Shown here: one piece after another, positions 23,934 to 31,794 of the stretch
Layout: the number at the start of each line of letters is the position of its first letter
Position numbering within the stretch: the stretch's first letter is position 1
Source of the DNA: Pseudoflavonifractor sp050943825
Lineage (GTDB): Bacteria > Bacillota > Clostridia > Oscillospirales > Oscillospiraceae
NCBI RefSeq assembly: GCF_050943825.1
Contig: NZ_JBMNPX010000010.1
Location: 31,909-95,908 of the forward strand
Length of the DNA: 64,000 nucleotides
Reading direction: 5' to 3'
Position numbers and translations under genes: made by a program
The notes under the pieces: model-generated
Told to the model about the DNA's origin: nothing
Database searches by the model: none
Seen by the model: the letters and a program-made list of their open reading frames with translations, nothing else

Positions 23934-25385
23934 TTACCCTCTGCGGTAGGTCCTGGTGATATCGGCCAGCCTGCGGGCCACATCGGGGTTGAAGGCGGCG
24001 GCACGGCAGCGCCAGGTCCAGTTGTGGGGGCCTGCGGTGCCGGGGGTGTTCATGCGGGCGTCCGCGCCCAGACCCAGCAGGTCCTGCATGGGCGCCATAG
24101 CCAGGCGGCTCATGGTGCTCCAGGCGCCGCACACGGCGCCCCAGCCGTAGCCCTCGTCCTCCCGGAGGCGGAGGTAGCGCATGGCATAGTCCCGCTCACC
24201 GGGGGAGGCCTCCTGGAAGAGCCACTGGACAAAGGTGGGGGTGTCGTGGGTGCCGGTGTACACCACCGAGTCGGGCTGGCAGTTGTGGGGCAGGTAGGCG
24301 CTCTCGCCGCAGGGGTCAAAGGCGTAGACCAGCACCTTCATGCCGGGCAGGCCGCTCTTGGCGATGAACTCCAGCACATCCTCCTCCAGAGCGCCCAGGT
24401 CCTCGGCGATGATGTCCAGGCCGGGCACCTCCTTGTGGAAGCGGTGGATGAGCTCCATGCCGGGGCCGGGCTCCCAGTGGCCGTAGGTGGCCACCTTATC
24501 CCCGGCGGGAATGGACCAGTAGTTGTAGAAAGCGCGGAAGTGGTCGATGCGCACCACGTCGTACAGCTCGGCGGCCCAGGCCATCCGCTCCACCCACCAG
24601 TCAAAGACCTCCTTCCGGTGGCCCTCCCAGTCGTAGAGGGGGTTGCCCCAGTGCTGGCCGGTCTCGGAGAAGGCGTCGGGTGGAACTCCCGCCACAGCGG
24701 CGGGATGCCCCTTCTCGTCAATCTGGAACAGCTCGGGGTGGGCCCAGAACTCGGCGCTGTCCTCGGAGACGTAGATGGGCAGGTCGCCGATGATGGATAC
24801 GTTTCTCTCGTTGGCGTACCGCTTGAGGGCGTGCCACTGGCGGAAGAAGGCGGCCTGGAGGAAGAGGTGGAAGTTGACGTCGTCCTCGCCCGGCTCGGGC
24901 GCGGGGGAGGGCCACTCAGCCGGGGGCAGGTCCAGCTCCTCCCGCAGGGCGGAGAAGCGGGCGTAGTCCTCCGCCCAGTGGGCGAAGGTACAGAAGGCCT
25001 GGATGCGGGGGGCCCACAGCTCCCTGCCGCGCTCCCACGCCTTGCGCAGGAGGGGGAGGCGGGTGCGGCGGAGGAAGTCGTAGTCCACCCGGTCGGGGCT
25101 GTCCAGCTGGGCGGAGAGCAGCTCGTCACGGGTGAGGAGCCCCTCCTCGGCCAGCTCGCCCAGGTCCAGGAAGAAGGGGTTGCCCGCGAAGGAGGAGGGG
25201 GACATATAGGGGGAGTCACCTCCGCCCGGGGGCACCAGGGGGAGAATCTGCCAGTAGTGCTGGTTGGCCGAGGCCAGAAAGTCGATAAAGTTGCGGGCTT
25301 CCTTGCCCATGGTGCCGGCGCCGTAGGGACCCGGCAGAGAGAAGACGGGGAGAAGGATTCCGCTGGAGCGTCCTTCCATCTGCAT
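23934..25385 (-). CDS. malQ: 4-alpha-glucanotransferase (amylomaltase)
   Basis: MalQ moves alpha-1,4-glucan segments between maltodextrins, releasing glucose, in the cytoplasm. The 483-residue product is of normal length for GH77. It shows RSSGILLPVFSLPGPYGAG at the N-terminus, YMSPSSFAGNPFFLDL, the catalytic nucleophile region YDVVRIDHFRAFYNYW, the acid segment DIIAEDLG and YTGTHDTPT. The ATG at 25385 follows GGAAAGGATGGA; ATG 25379 two codons on is an alternative. Upstream in-frame codons overlap the promoter. It has its own promoter and no neighbouring maltose genes. Confidence 0.93.
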   Translation of the reverse strand: MQMEGRSSGILLPVFSLPGPYGAGTMGKEARNFIDFLASANQHYWQILPLVPPGGGDSPYMSPSSFAGNPFFLDLGELAEEGLLTRDELLSAQLDSPDRVDYDFLRRTRLPLLRKAWERGRELWAPRIQAFCTFAHWAEDYARFSALREELDLPPAEWPSPAPEPGEDDVNFHLFLQAAFFRQWHALKRYANERNVSIIGDLPIYVSEDSAEFWAHPELFQIDEKGHPAAVAGVPPDAFSETGQHWGNPLYDWEGHRKEVFDWWVERMAWAAELYDVVRIDHFRAFYNYWSIPAGDKVATYGHWEPGPGMELIHRFHKEVPGLDIIAEDLGALEEDVLEFIAKSGLPGMKVLVYAFDPCGESAYLPHNCQPDSVVYTGTHDTPTFVQWLFQEASPGERDYAMRYLRLREDEGYGWGAVCGAWSTMSRLAMAPMQDLLGLGADARMNTPGTAGPHNWTWRCRAAAFNPDVARRLADITRTYRRG

Positions 25386-25451
25386 TCCATCCTTTCCGAA
25401 GGCGGAGGAACCGGCTGTGTCCCGCCGCCCGGTAATTTTTGTATCCCGTAT

Positions 25452-25480
25452 ATTATAATCCGGCGGGGGAAATGTGGCAA
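25452..25480 (-). promoter_or_regulatory. malQ promoter
   Basis: Minus strand: -35 TTGCCA (25475-25480), 17 bp, then a perfect -10 TATAAT (25452-25457), about 67 bp before the start codon. Confidence 0.75.
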
Positions 25481-25543
25481 CCCGAAAAATCCGGGGCAGG
25501 GGGCAGGCGGGGACGGAAACGGCCAAGAGCGTACGAAATTACC

Positions 25544-25572
25544 TTGCGGCAGCGGCGCCGGTAGGGTACAAT
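25544..25572 (+). promoter_or_regulatory. Promoter of the CobW GTPase operon
   Basis: The -35 TTGCGG (25544-25549) and -10 TACAAT (25567-25572) are spaced by 17 bp, 39 bp upstream of ATG 25611. Confidence 0.6.
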
Positions 25573-25610
25573 CAAAAGTGGATAATAAGGCCGAAAGGTG
25601 GGGACAGACA

Positions 25611-26210
25611 ATGAAAATGCTTCTGCTGGGCGGATTTCTCGGCTCCGGCAAGACCGCGGTGCTCAACCGTGTCATCCGGGCCATCTCCCAGGTGGGAGGG
25701 ACCTCTGCGGTCATAGAAAACGAGATTGGCCAGCTGGGCGTGGACGACGCCCTTGTGCGGGAGACGGGAATCAGGGTGACGCCCCTGTTCGGCGGCTGCG
25801 TCTGCTGCGAGATCTCCGGGGACCTGGTCCAGGCCGTGGGACAGATTGCGGACGAGGTGAACCCGGACTGGCTGGTGGTGGAGATGACCGGTCTGGCCCT
25901 GATGACCGACGTGCTCTCCGTCCTGAGCCGGTACGGCCGTCCGGACATCCCGGTCCATCCGGTGTCCGTGGTGGACGCGTCCCGGTTCGGCATGCTCAGC
26001 GGGGTCATGGCCCCGGTGCTGGAGCGGCAGCTCAGGGGTGCGGAGCTGGTGCTGGTCAACAAGGCGGACGTGGTCCAGCCCACCCAGGAGCAGCTGGACC
26101 TGATTGCCGGCTGGGCGCCCGGCGCCCGGATACGGACGGTCAGCGCCGAAAAAACGGAGGACACGGTTCTCTGGCAGACCATTCTGGAAGGGGTAGGTGA
26201 GGCACAGTGA
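25611..26210 (+). CDS. CobW/HypB/UreG-type GTPase (COG0523-like metal chaperone)
   Basis: A 199-residue P-loop GTPase. The Walker A is GGFLGSGKT (residues 7-15), an ENEIGQLGVDD switch follows, the metal-binding CxCC is in FGGCVCCEISGDL (Cys63, Cys65, Cys66), and NKADVV provides guanine specificity. COG0523 GTPases deliver zinc or other metals to client proteins. This one is short: it lacks the C-terminal CobW_C domain. It is followed with a GTGA overlap by a protein with a His-rich N-terminus, so the metal-handling parts may be split between two chains. The start follows GAAAGGTGGGG. Metal and client are unknown. Confidence 0.8.
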   Translation: MKMLLLGGFLGSGKTAVLNRVIRAISQVGGTSAVIENEIGQLGVDDALVRETGIRVTPLFGGCVCCEISGDLVQAVGQIADEVNPDWLVVEMTGLALMTDVLSVLSRYGRPDIPVHPVSVVDASRFGMLSGVMAPVLERQLRGAELVLVNKADVVQPTQEQLDLIAGWAPGARIRTVSAEKTEDTVLWQTILEGVGEAQ

Positions 26211-26695
26211 GCGGCCATGTCCATGAAGAGAACCACAGCCACGGTCCCGGCTGCACCTGCGGGTGCCATGACCATGACCATCATCATCACCACCATGACC
26301 ACGACCACGCAGGCGACCCGGCCCACAGCCTGGTAGACAACGCGCTGGTGCTCAGCGGAAAATGGACGGTCCATCTGCCGGAGCCGGCCACCGCTGCGGA
26401 GGTGGCCAACCGTGTGGCGGCCAGGCTGGCGGCGGTGGCCCAGCCTCTGGCGGTGGACGGCGCGGTGGCGGGCCATGTGAAGGCGCTGATCGCGTGCGGC
26501 GGCCAGTCGGCTGCCCTTTCCATCACCCGGCTTGGGACGGTGGACGGCGCCCGGGGTGTGGGCTGGAAGCCGGACACTCTGGTGAGACGGTATGATGTGA
26601 CGGTGAACGTGCTCTCCCTGCTGAACACGGACGCTGTCACCCGTGAGGATTTGGACCGCCTGTTCGGCGGGGAAGAGGGGGCGGAAACGGTATGA
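26207..26695 (+). CDS. His-rich putative metal-binding partner of the CobW GTPase
   Basis: A 162-residue protein whose first 40 residues hold a dense His/Asp/Cys cluster (HSHGPGCTCGCHDHDHHHHH, then DHDH), clearly suited to binding zinc, nickel or cobalt. The remaining 120 residues (WTVHLPEPATAAEVANRV onward) form an alpha/beta domain that I do not recognise. It might play the role of the missing CobW C-terminal domain. It starts at GTG 26207, overlapping the stop of the GTPase gene by four bases, and its own stop overlaps the next start by four. The coupling argues for a joint metal-trafficking function; that is inference. Confidence 0.65.
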   Translation: MSGHVHEENHSHGPGCTCGCHDHDHHHHHHDHDHAGDPAHSLVDNALVLSGKWTVHLPEPATAAEVANRVAARLAAVAQPLAVDGAVAGHVKALIACGGQSAALSITRLGTVDGARGVGWKPDTLVRRYDVTVNVLSLLNTDAVTREDLDRLFGGEEGAETV

Positions 26696-27522
26696 GCATC
26701 CGGCTGATTGCGGTGGATTTGGACGGCACCCTGCTCTCCTCGGACAGCGCCACGGTGCATGAGCGGAACATCCGTGCCCTGCGGCGTGCGGCGGAGAAGG
26801 GGGCCAAAATTGTGCTGGCCAGCGGCCGGTCCATGGTGATGATGGAGGACGCGGCGGAGCAGCTGGGCTGCGTGAGCTATATCATCTCTTCTCTGGGGGG
26901 CGCGGTGACCGACTACGCCACCCGGAAGATGCTGGCGGAGACGGGAATTGACCCGGACAAGCGCCGGGCCATTCTGGAGGTGCTGCGGCCCTTCAAGCCC
27001 CTCATTGAGGTCTACTGTGACAACCGCATCTACGCCGAGCGGGCCATCATCACGGCCCACCCGCCCGCCTCGGATTTTGACTTCCTGCGGGCCAAGTATG
27101 ACGACGTGGTGGAGGATCTGGAGACTGCCATCGGGGAGCGGATGACGGAGAAGCTGGACGTGGACTTCATCCCGGACGACGAGACCATGGAGCTGATCCG
27201 CACCCGGGTGGAGGCCCTGGGTGACCTGTGTGTGCTGGCCTATCCCGGGAATGGGAACATTGAGATCAGCCACATCGACGCCACCAAGGGGCACGCCCTC
27301 CAGTTCCTGTGCGGGTACCTGGGGATAGACGCCGAAGAGGTGCTGGCCCTGGGGGACAGCGACAACGACCTGGACATGTTCGAATGGGTGGGCTGTTCCG
27401 TGGCCATGGCCAAGTCCTCGCCCCTGGCCCGTCAGGCGGCGGACATGGTGACCGGCTCCAACAACGACGGCGGCGTGGGCCAGGCCGTGGAGGAGCTGAT
27501 GGACCGGATTGGCGGCCAATGA
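26692..27522 (+). CDS. Cof-type HAD-IIB hydrolase
   Basis: A 276-residue haloacid dehalogenase phosphatase. Motif I is LIAVDLDGTLLSSD (nucleophile Asp9 and Asp11), motif II is VLASGRS, motif III uses the Lys in ATKGHALQFL, and motif IV is ALGDSDNDLDMF. A Cof-type cap lies between motifs II and III. These enzymes dephosphorylate sugar phosphates, flavin or pyridoxal phosphates; the substrate here cannot be told. ATG 26692 overlaps the previous stop by four bases, making it the third gene of the CobW operon, although a link to metal handling is not evident. Confidence 0.88.
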   Translation: MSIRLIAVDLDGTLLSSDSATVHERNIRALRRAAEKGAKIVLASGRSMVMMEDAAEQLGCVSYIISSLGGAVTDYATRKMLAETGIDPDKRRAILEVLRPFKPLIEVYCDNRIYAERAIITAHPPASDFDFLRAKYDDVVEDLETAIGERMTEKLDVDFIPDDETMELIRTRVEALGDLCVLAYPGNGNIEISHIDATKGHALQFLCGYLGIDAEEVLALGDSDNDLDMFEWVGCSVAMAKSSPLARQAADMVTGSNNDGGVGQAVEELMDRIGGQ

Positions 27523-27530
27523 AAAAGCAG

Positions 27531-27567
27531 AACGGAGCCCTGTGCATCAAATGCACAGGGCTCCGTT
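27531..27567. terminator. Terminator between the HAD gene and the MarR gene
   Basis: A perfect 17-bp stem (27531-27547 with 27551-27567) with a three-base loop lies between convergent genes. A TTTGTCTG tail follows on the plus strand and TGCTTTTTC on the minus strand. Confidence 0.85.
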
Positions 27568-27584
27568 TGTCTGTCTTGAGGGGC

Positions 27585-28022
27585 TCAGGGGTCCTCCACG
27601 CTGGCACCGCCGGTCAGGTTCTTGTAGAGCCGGACCAGGAACTGGTAGAACTGGGCCTTTTCCTCCTCGGAGAAGCCGGCCAGCTCTATGGCCTCCATCC
27701 GGGCCCGCAGCTCGGTGGCCTGCTCATGGCGGGCATAGCCGCTGGGGGTGAGGGAGATGGCGGTGGCCCGCTTGTTGCCCGCCACTGCCTGGCGGGAGAT
27801 AAGGCCGTCGGCCTCCATCTTGTCCAGCAGGCGGGAGATGGTGGCGGGCTCGATGTCGCACATGGCGGCCAGGTCCTTCTGCATGCAGCCGTCGTGGCGG
27901 GTGAGGAAGCCGAGAATCTTGGGCTGGCCCACGGACAAACCCAGTTCGGCAATCATGGGACGAAAGACATTGTTCTGCGCGTGGTAGGATTTCAGCAGGG
28001 CGATACTGAAGGGGACATCCAT
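27585..28022 (-). CDS. MarR family transcriptional regulator
   Basis: A 145-residue winged-helix repressor-type protein. The central part (LGLSVGQPKILGFLTRHDG, then MQKDLAAMCDIEPATISRLL and DKMEADGLISRQ) is the MarR DNA-binding fold, followed by the wing (GNKRATAISLTPSG) and the C-terminal dimerisation helix. It starts at ATG 28022 (MDVPFSIALLKSYHAQNN). An upstream open stretch to 28235 lies within the promoter region and is not used. No exporter or enzyme gene is adjacent, so the target and ligand are unknown; such regulators usually control themselves. Confidence 0.85.
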   Translation of the reverse strand: MDVPFSIALLKSYHAQNNVFRPMIAELGLSVGQPKILGFLTRHDGCMQKDLAAMCDIEPATISRLLDKMEADGLISRQAVAGNKRATAISLTPSGYARHEQATELRARMEAIELAGFSEEEKAQFYQFLVRLYKNLTGGASVEDP

Positions 28023-28104
28023 AAAACAGCAGTCCTTTGCAAATAAGAGAGGCTCCGCAGCGGGAGCCTCACAGATGGTTTTCACGCCAACTGTTAGCAA
28101 TACA

Positions 28105-28132
28105 ATTTTAGCAGATGTGAAAAAAATGTCAA
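28105..28132 (-). promoter_or_regulatory. Promoter of the MarR gene
   Basis: Minus strand: perfect -35 TTGACA (28127-28132), 16 bp, -10 TAAAAT (28105-28110). Two direct TTAGCA copies (plus strand, 28094-28099 and 28108-28113) lie across and just downstream of the -10 and may be regulator contacts. Confidence 0.6.
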
Positions 28133-28168
28133 TTCTTTTTTTGCCCCGTTCTGTCGCCCCGCCGGCGA

Positions 28169-28681
28169 TCAGCCCTTGGCGCCCGCCTCGATGGCGGAGC
28201 GGATGGCGGTGAATACCTGGTCCTGCCCCTCGCACATGACCAGCAGGATGGTGCCGTCCTCCAGGGTTTCAAGCCGGGCGTTGTTGGCGATGTCGTACTG
28301 GTCGGCCAGATACTGCTCAAAACTCTGCTTCTGCCGGTCCACAAACCCCTCCAGAGCATCCTTTACCTCCTCGTCCTTCCCCTCGGCGGGGTAGACGGCG
28401 GCAATGCCGTAGGCTTTGACGTTCATGGCGGAGGCGGAGATGGCAAAGGCGCTCATGTCCTCGGCGGACAGGCCCATCAACTCCAGCAGAAAGGAGGCCG
28501 TGTCGTCATCGGCCGAGGTGATGATGGGGAATGCGTCGTTGGCGTCCTGGTCCCGGGCGTCCTGGATGGCGGAGCGGTAGAGCTCGGTCCGCTCCTGGGC
28601 GGTGAGCTGGGACTCCGGCGCAGAGGAACAGCCGGCGAGCAGCAGGATGGGGAGAAGCATGAGAGAAAAGAACCGTTTCAT
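28169..28681 (-). CDS. DUF4358-type lipoprotein
   Basis: A 170-residue lipoprotein. The signal sequence MKRFFSLMLLPILLLAGCSS has a classic LAGC lipobox, so the mature protein is attached to the outer face of the membrane from Cys18. The body, ending KAYGIAAVYPAEGKDEEVKD, then FVDRQKQSFEQYL and ARLETLEDGTILLVM, resembles DUF4358 proteins common in Clostridia, of unknown function. The start follows AAAGGAGTTTTTGAC. It lies 21 bp after the clpC stop and may be co-transcribed with it. Confidence 0.75.
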   Translation of the reverse strand: MKRFFSLMLLPILLLAGCSSAPESQLTAQERTELYRSAIQDARDQDANDAFPIITSADDDTASFLLELMGLSAEDMSAFAISASAMNVKAYGIAAVYPAEGKDEEVKDALEGFVDRQKQSFEQYLADQYDIANNARLETLEDGTILLVMCEGQDQVFTAIRSAIEAGAKG

Positions 28682-28702
28682 GTCAAAAACTCCTTTGTTG
28701 TG

Positions 28703-31186
28703 TTATGCCTCGGGGACGGTGGGCACGGCGGTGTTCTCGGGGCTGACGGTGAGGGTGTCTCCGTCCGTGTCCACCACCGCCGTGCTCCCTTTGACCAGAG
28801 CGCCCGTGAGCAGCAGCTCGGCGGCTGGATCCTCCACCTGGGCGCGGATGGTGCGGCGAAGGGGCCGGGCGCCGTAGTCGGGCTCAAAGCCCTGCCGGGA
28901 GAGCAGGTCCAGGGCCCGGTCGGTGACCCGGAGGGATACCCCCAGCGTCTCCATCCGCTCGGCCACATCCCGGAGCATCCGTCCGGCAATGGCGCGGATT
29001 TCCTCCCGGCTCAGCTGGCGGAACACAATGGTCTCGTCCACCCGGTTGAGAAACTCGGGTCGGAACACTTTTTTCAGGTCCTCCAGTACGGCGCCCCGCA
29101 GCTCCTCCGGCGGCCGGGTCTCCCCGGCGGCGGCGGGGCGGAAGCCCAGACGGCCGCCCTTTCCCGTAATCCGGGCCGCGCCCACGTTGCTGGTCATGAC
29201 CACCACCGTGTTGCGGAAGTCTGTCCTGCGGCCCTGGGCGTCGGTGAGCACGCCGTCCTCCATAATCTGGAGCAGGATGCCCCAGATATCCTGGTGGGCC
29301 TTCTCAATCTCGTCGAAGAGCACCAGGGAGTAGGGACGGCGGCGTACCTTCTCGGTGAGCTGGCCGCCCTCCTCGTGGCCCACATAGCCCGGCGGCGCGC
29401 CCACCAGCCGGGACACGGTGTGCCGCTCCATATACTCGGACATGTCGAACCGGAGCAGGGCGTCGGCGCTGCCGAAGAGGGCGGCGGCCAGGGCCTTGCA
29501 CAGCTCGGTCTTGCCCACGCCGGTGGGGCCCAGGAAGAGAAATACGCCGGTGGGGCGGCCGGGCTCCTTCAGACCCACACGGCCTCGGCGCACCGCCCGT
29601 GCCACCGCCTTTACCGCATCCTCCTGGCCCACCACCTGCCGGTGGAGCTCCTCCTCCAGGCCCATGAGCCGCTGGGACTCCTCCTGGGTCAGGGTGGTGA
29701 CGGGCACCCCCGTCCACTCGGCCACCACCGCCGCCACATCCTCGGCGGACACACAGCCGCCCCGCTGTCCGGCCCGCAGGGCGGCCTTTTTCAGATCCAG
29801 CTCCTTGCGGAAGTCGGCCTCCGCGTCCCGGAGCATGGCGGCCTTCTCAAAGTCCTGGCCCCGGATGGCCTCCTCCTTCTCCTGGCAGGCCCGCTCCGCC
29901 CGCTCCTCCAGCTGGCGCAGGGCGGGGGGTGTGGCCAGCCGCTCCATGCGCACCCGGGAGGCGGCCTCATCCATCAGGTCGATGGCCTTGTCGGGCAGGC
30001 GGCGGTCGCCGATATACCGGGCGGACAGGGCCACCGCCGCCTCGATGGCGTCGTCGCTGATGGTCAGCTTGTGGTGTGCCTCGTACCGGTCCCGGACGCC
30101 CCGGAGGATGGCGGAGGCGGTCTGGTGGTCGGGCTCGGCCACGGTCACCGGCTGGAACCGGCGCTCCAGTGCCGCGTCTTTTTCGATATATTTGCGGTAC
30201 TCGTCCAGGGTGGTGGCGCCGATGACCTGGAGGTCTCCCCGGCCCAGAGCGGGCTTGATGATGTTGGCCGCGTCGATGGCGCCCTCCGCCGACCCGGCGC
30301 CCACGATGGTGTGGAGCTCGTCGATGAAGAGGATGATGTTGCCCGCCCGGCGGACCTCTGAGAGAATATTCTTCACCCGCTCCTCAAATTCGCCCCGGTA
30401 CTTGGTGCCCGCCACCATGGAGGACAGGTCCAGGGACAGCAGCCGCTTGGTGCGCAGCTCGTCGGGCACCTCTCCGGCGGCGATGCGCAGGGCCAGACCC
30501 TCTGCGATGGCGGTCTTGCCCACGCCGGGCTCACCGATGAGGGCGGGGTTGTTCTTGGTGCGCCGGGAGAGAATCTGGATGACCCGGCGGATTTCCTTGT
30601 CCCGCCCCACCACCGGGTCCAGCAGGTGACCTGCGGCCAGACGGGTCAGGTCCTTGGAGAACTGGTCAACCAGCTTGGTATCCCGGCTTCCCTCGGTGAA
30701 ATCACGCTCCTGACGGGGGCGGCCCGGGCTGCGGTAGAAGGAGGCACCGTCGCCGCCCAGGGCGCTCATCACGTCGCCGTACAGCCTGCGGGCATCCACG
30801 CCGCTGTCGGCAATGACCCGTGCGGCCACCCCGTCCCCCTCCTGGAGGATACCCAGCAGCAGGTGCTCGGTGCCCACATAGGAGCAGCCCAGCCGGGCGG
30901 ACTGGGCCAGCGCCAGCTCGATGATTTTCTTGCACCTGGGGGTGAGCCCCTGGGAGGGCTGGCCGCCCGGCGCGCCCACCCCCACCATGCCGGCGATGGC
31001 GGTGCGGATGGTCTCAGAGGAGAGGCCGGCGGTGCGCAGCACCCGGGCGGCCATGCCCTGCTCCTCCCGGGCCAGGCCCAGCAGCAGGTGCTCGCTGCCC
31101 ACATAGCCGTGGCCCAGCTCGGCGGCACAGTTCTGAGCCAGCATCAGGGCCGTCCGGGCCCGCTGTGTAAATCTGGTTCCACTCAC
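28703..31186 (-). CDS. clpC: ATP-dependent Clp protease ATP-binding subunit ClpC
   Basis: An 827-residue AAA+ unfoldase that feeds proteins to ClpP. In order it has two Clp N-repeats (SEHLLLGLAREEQG and TEHLLLGILQEGDG), D1 with Walker A GEPGVGKT and Walker B ILFIDELH, a UVR/middle domain (ECQEK-type region AIRGQDFEKAAMLRDAEADF), D2 with GPTGVGKT and VLFDEIEKAH, and the Clp C-terminal domain. I start at GTG 31186 (VSGTRFTQRARTALMLAQ), where the family normally begins. The usual partners ctsR, mcsA and mcsB are absent; instead a 60-codon ORF ends four bases upstream. No CtsR heptad repeat was seen in the upstream region. Confidence 0.92.
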   Translation of the reverse strand: MSGTRFTQRARTALMLAQNCAAELGHGYVGSEHLLLGLAREEQGMAARVLRTAGLSSETIRTAIAGMVGVGAPGGQPSQGLTPRCKKIIELALAQSARLGCSYVGTEHLLLGILQEGDGVAARVIADSGVDARRLYGDVMSALGGDGASFYRSPGRPRQERDFTEGSRDTKLVDQFSKDLTRLAAGHLLDPVVGRDKEIRRVIQILSRRTKNNPALIGEPGVGKTAIAEGLALRIAAGEVPDELRTKRLLSLDLSSMVAGTKYRGEFEERVKNILSEVRRAGNIILFIDELHTIVGAGSAEGAIDAANIIKPALGRGDLQVIGATTLDEYRKYIEKDAALERRFQPVTVAEPDHQTASAILRGVRDRYEAHHKLTISDDAIEAAVALSARYIGDRRLPDKAIDLMDEAASRVRMERLATPPALRQLEERAERACQEKEEAIRGQDFEKAAMLRDAEADFRKELDLKKAALRAGQRGGCVSAEDVAAVVAEWTGVPVTTLTQEESQRLMGLEEELHRQVVGQEDAVKAVARAVRRGRVGLKEPGRPTGVFLFLGPTGVGKTELCKALAAALFGSADALLRFDMSEYMERHTVSRLVGAPPGYVGHEEGGQLTEKVRRRPYSLVLFDEIEKAHQDIWGILLQIMEDGVLTDAQGRRTDFRNTVVVMTSNVGAARITGKGGRLGFRPAAAGETRPPEELRGAVLEDLKKVFRPEFLNRVDETIVFRQLSREEIRAIAGRMLRDVAERMETLGVSLRVTDRALDLLSRQGFEPDYGARPLRRTIRAQVEDPAAELLLTGALVKGSTAVVDTDGDTLTVSPENTAVPTVPEA

Positions 31187-31190
31187 GGCC

Positions 31191-31373
31191 TCACGCCCTT
31201 CCGTTGCCGGAGTGGGGCTGGACCGCCTTGTCTGCCTGTTCTTTTTCAATGTGTGAATGCTCCTTTGCAGCTCCTCTGTTTTGGTGCCGGGCGCTGACGG
31301 GCGCGCCCTCCAGGTCGGGGGCCAGACTGCCCGCCGTCTCCATGTGAAAGAGAGAATTAGGAATTTTTTCCAT
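31191..31373 (-). CDS. Possible 60-residue protein co-translated with clpC
   Basis: An open frame of 60 codons starting MEKIPNSLFHMETAGSLAPD. An excellent ribosome site (AGGAGGG, seven bases before ATG 31373) precedes it, and it ends four bases before the clpC GTG start. The product is hydrophilic, with a central RHQNRGAAKEHSHIEKEQAD stretch and no recognised domain. It could be a small adaptor or a translated leader that couples ribosomes into clpC, whose own ribosome site is weaker. No homology is recognised. Confidence 0.45.
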   Translation of the reverse strand: MEKIPNSLFHMETAGSLAPDLEGAPVSARHQNRGAAKEHSHIEKEQADKAVQPHSGNGRA

Positions 31374-31455
31374 CTAACAGCCCTCCTGACTTCCAATGGT
31401 CCCTATATTTTTTCCGCCCACAGGGAAATATACCCGCCTTCCGCACAATTTAGCA

Positions 31456-31483
31456 TTGCAATTTGAAAAACTTGTGGTACAAT
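31456..31483 (+). promoter_or_regulatory. Promoter of the ferredoxin gene
   Basis: The -35 TTGCAA (31456-31461) and -10 TACAAT (31478-31483) are 16 bp apart, 31 bp before the start codon. Confidence 0.6.
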
Positions 31484-31513
31484 GAAATCACACTTGAATT
31501 GGAGGTGTTTCCA

Positions 31514-31684
31514 ATGGCCTATGTTATCGGTAATGACTGCGTGAGCTGCGGTTCCTGCGAGGGCGCCTGCCCCGTGTCCGCTATCTCCCAGGGTGACGAG
31601 CACTATGTCATCGACGCTGATACCTGCATCGACTGCGGTACCTGCGCTGATACCTGCCCCGTGGGCGCCATCGCTCAGGGCTGA
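31514..31684 (+). CDS. 2[4Fe-4S] ferredoxin
   Basis: A 56-residue clostridial-type ferredoxin with two CxxCxxCxxxCP clusters: CVSCGSCEGACP and CIDCGTCADTCP. It would carry electrons at low potential between fermentative oxidoreductases and hydrogenase or NfnAB-type enzymes. Start at ATG 31514 after TTGGAGGTGTTTCCA. It is monocistronic, with its own promoter and a strong terminator, as is usual for this abundant protein. Confidence 0.95.
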   Translation: MAYVIGNDCVSCGSCEGACPVSAISQGDEHYVIDADTCIDCGTCADTCPVGAIAQG

Positions 31685-31697
31685 TGTACTCTGATGA

Positions 31698-31734
31698 AAA
31701 ACAGCGGCGCCGGTGACGGCGCCGCTGTTTTTTT
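31698..31734 (+). terminator. Ferredoxin terminator
   Basis: A 15-bp perfect stem (31698-31712 with 31717-31731) with loop GTGA is followed by a run of T residues to 31734. Confidence 0.88.
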
Positions 31735-31794
31735 CTCCAAACCAGGAAAAGGAAGCCGGCGCAGGTGCTGCCGGCGGGAAACGGGAGGTCGTGT

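Noticed and set aside
24024..25610. A long in-frame N-terminal extension of the CobW GTPase across malQ
   Set aside because: It runs antisense through malQ and both promoters. The Walker A motif begins directly after the ATG at 25611, which has a ribosome site.
28700..30361. A 553-codon plus-strand frame opposite clpC
   Set aside because: Antisense shadow with no ribosome site; clpC motifs are intact on the minus strand.
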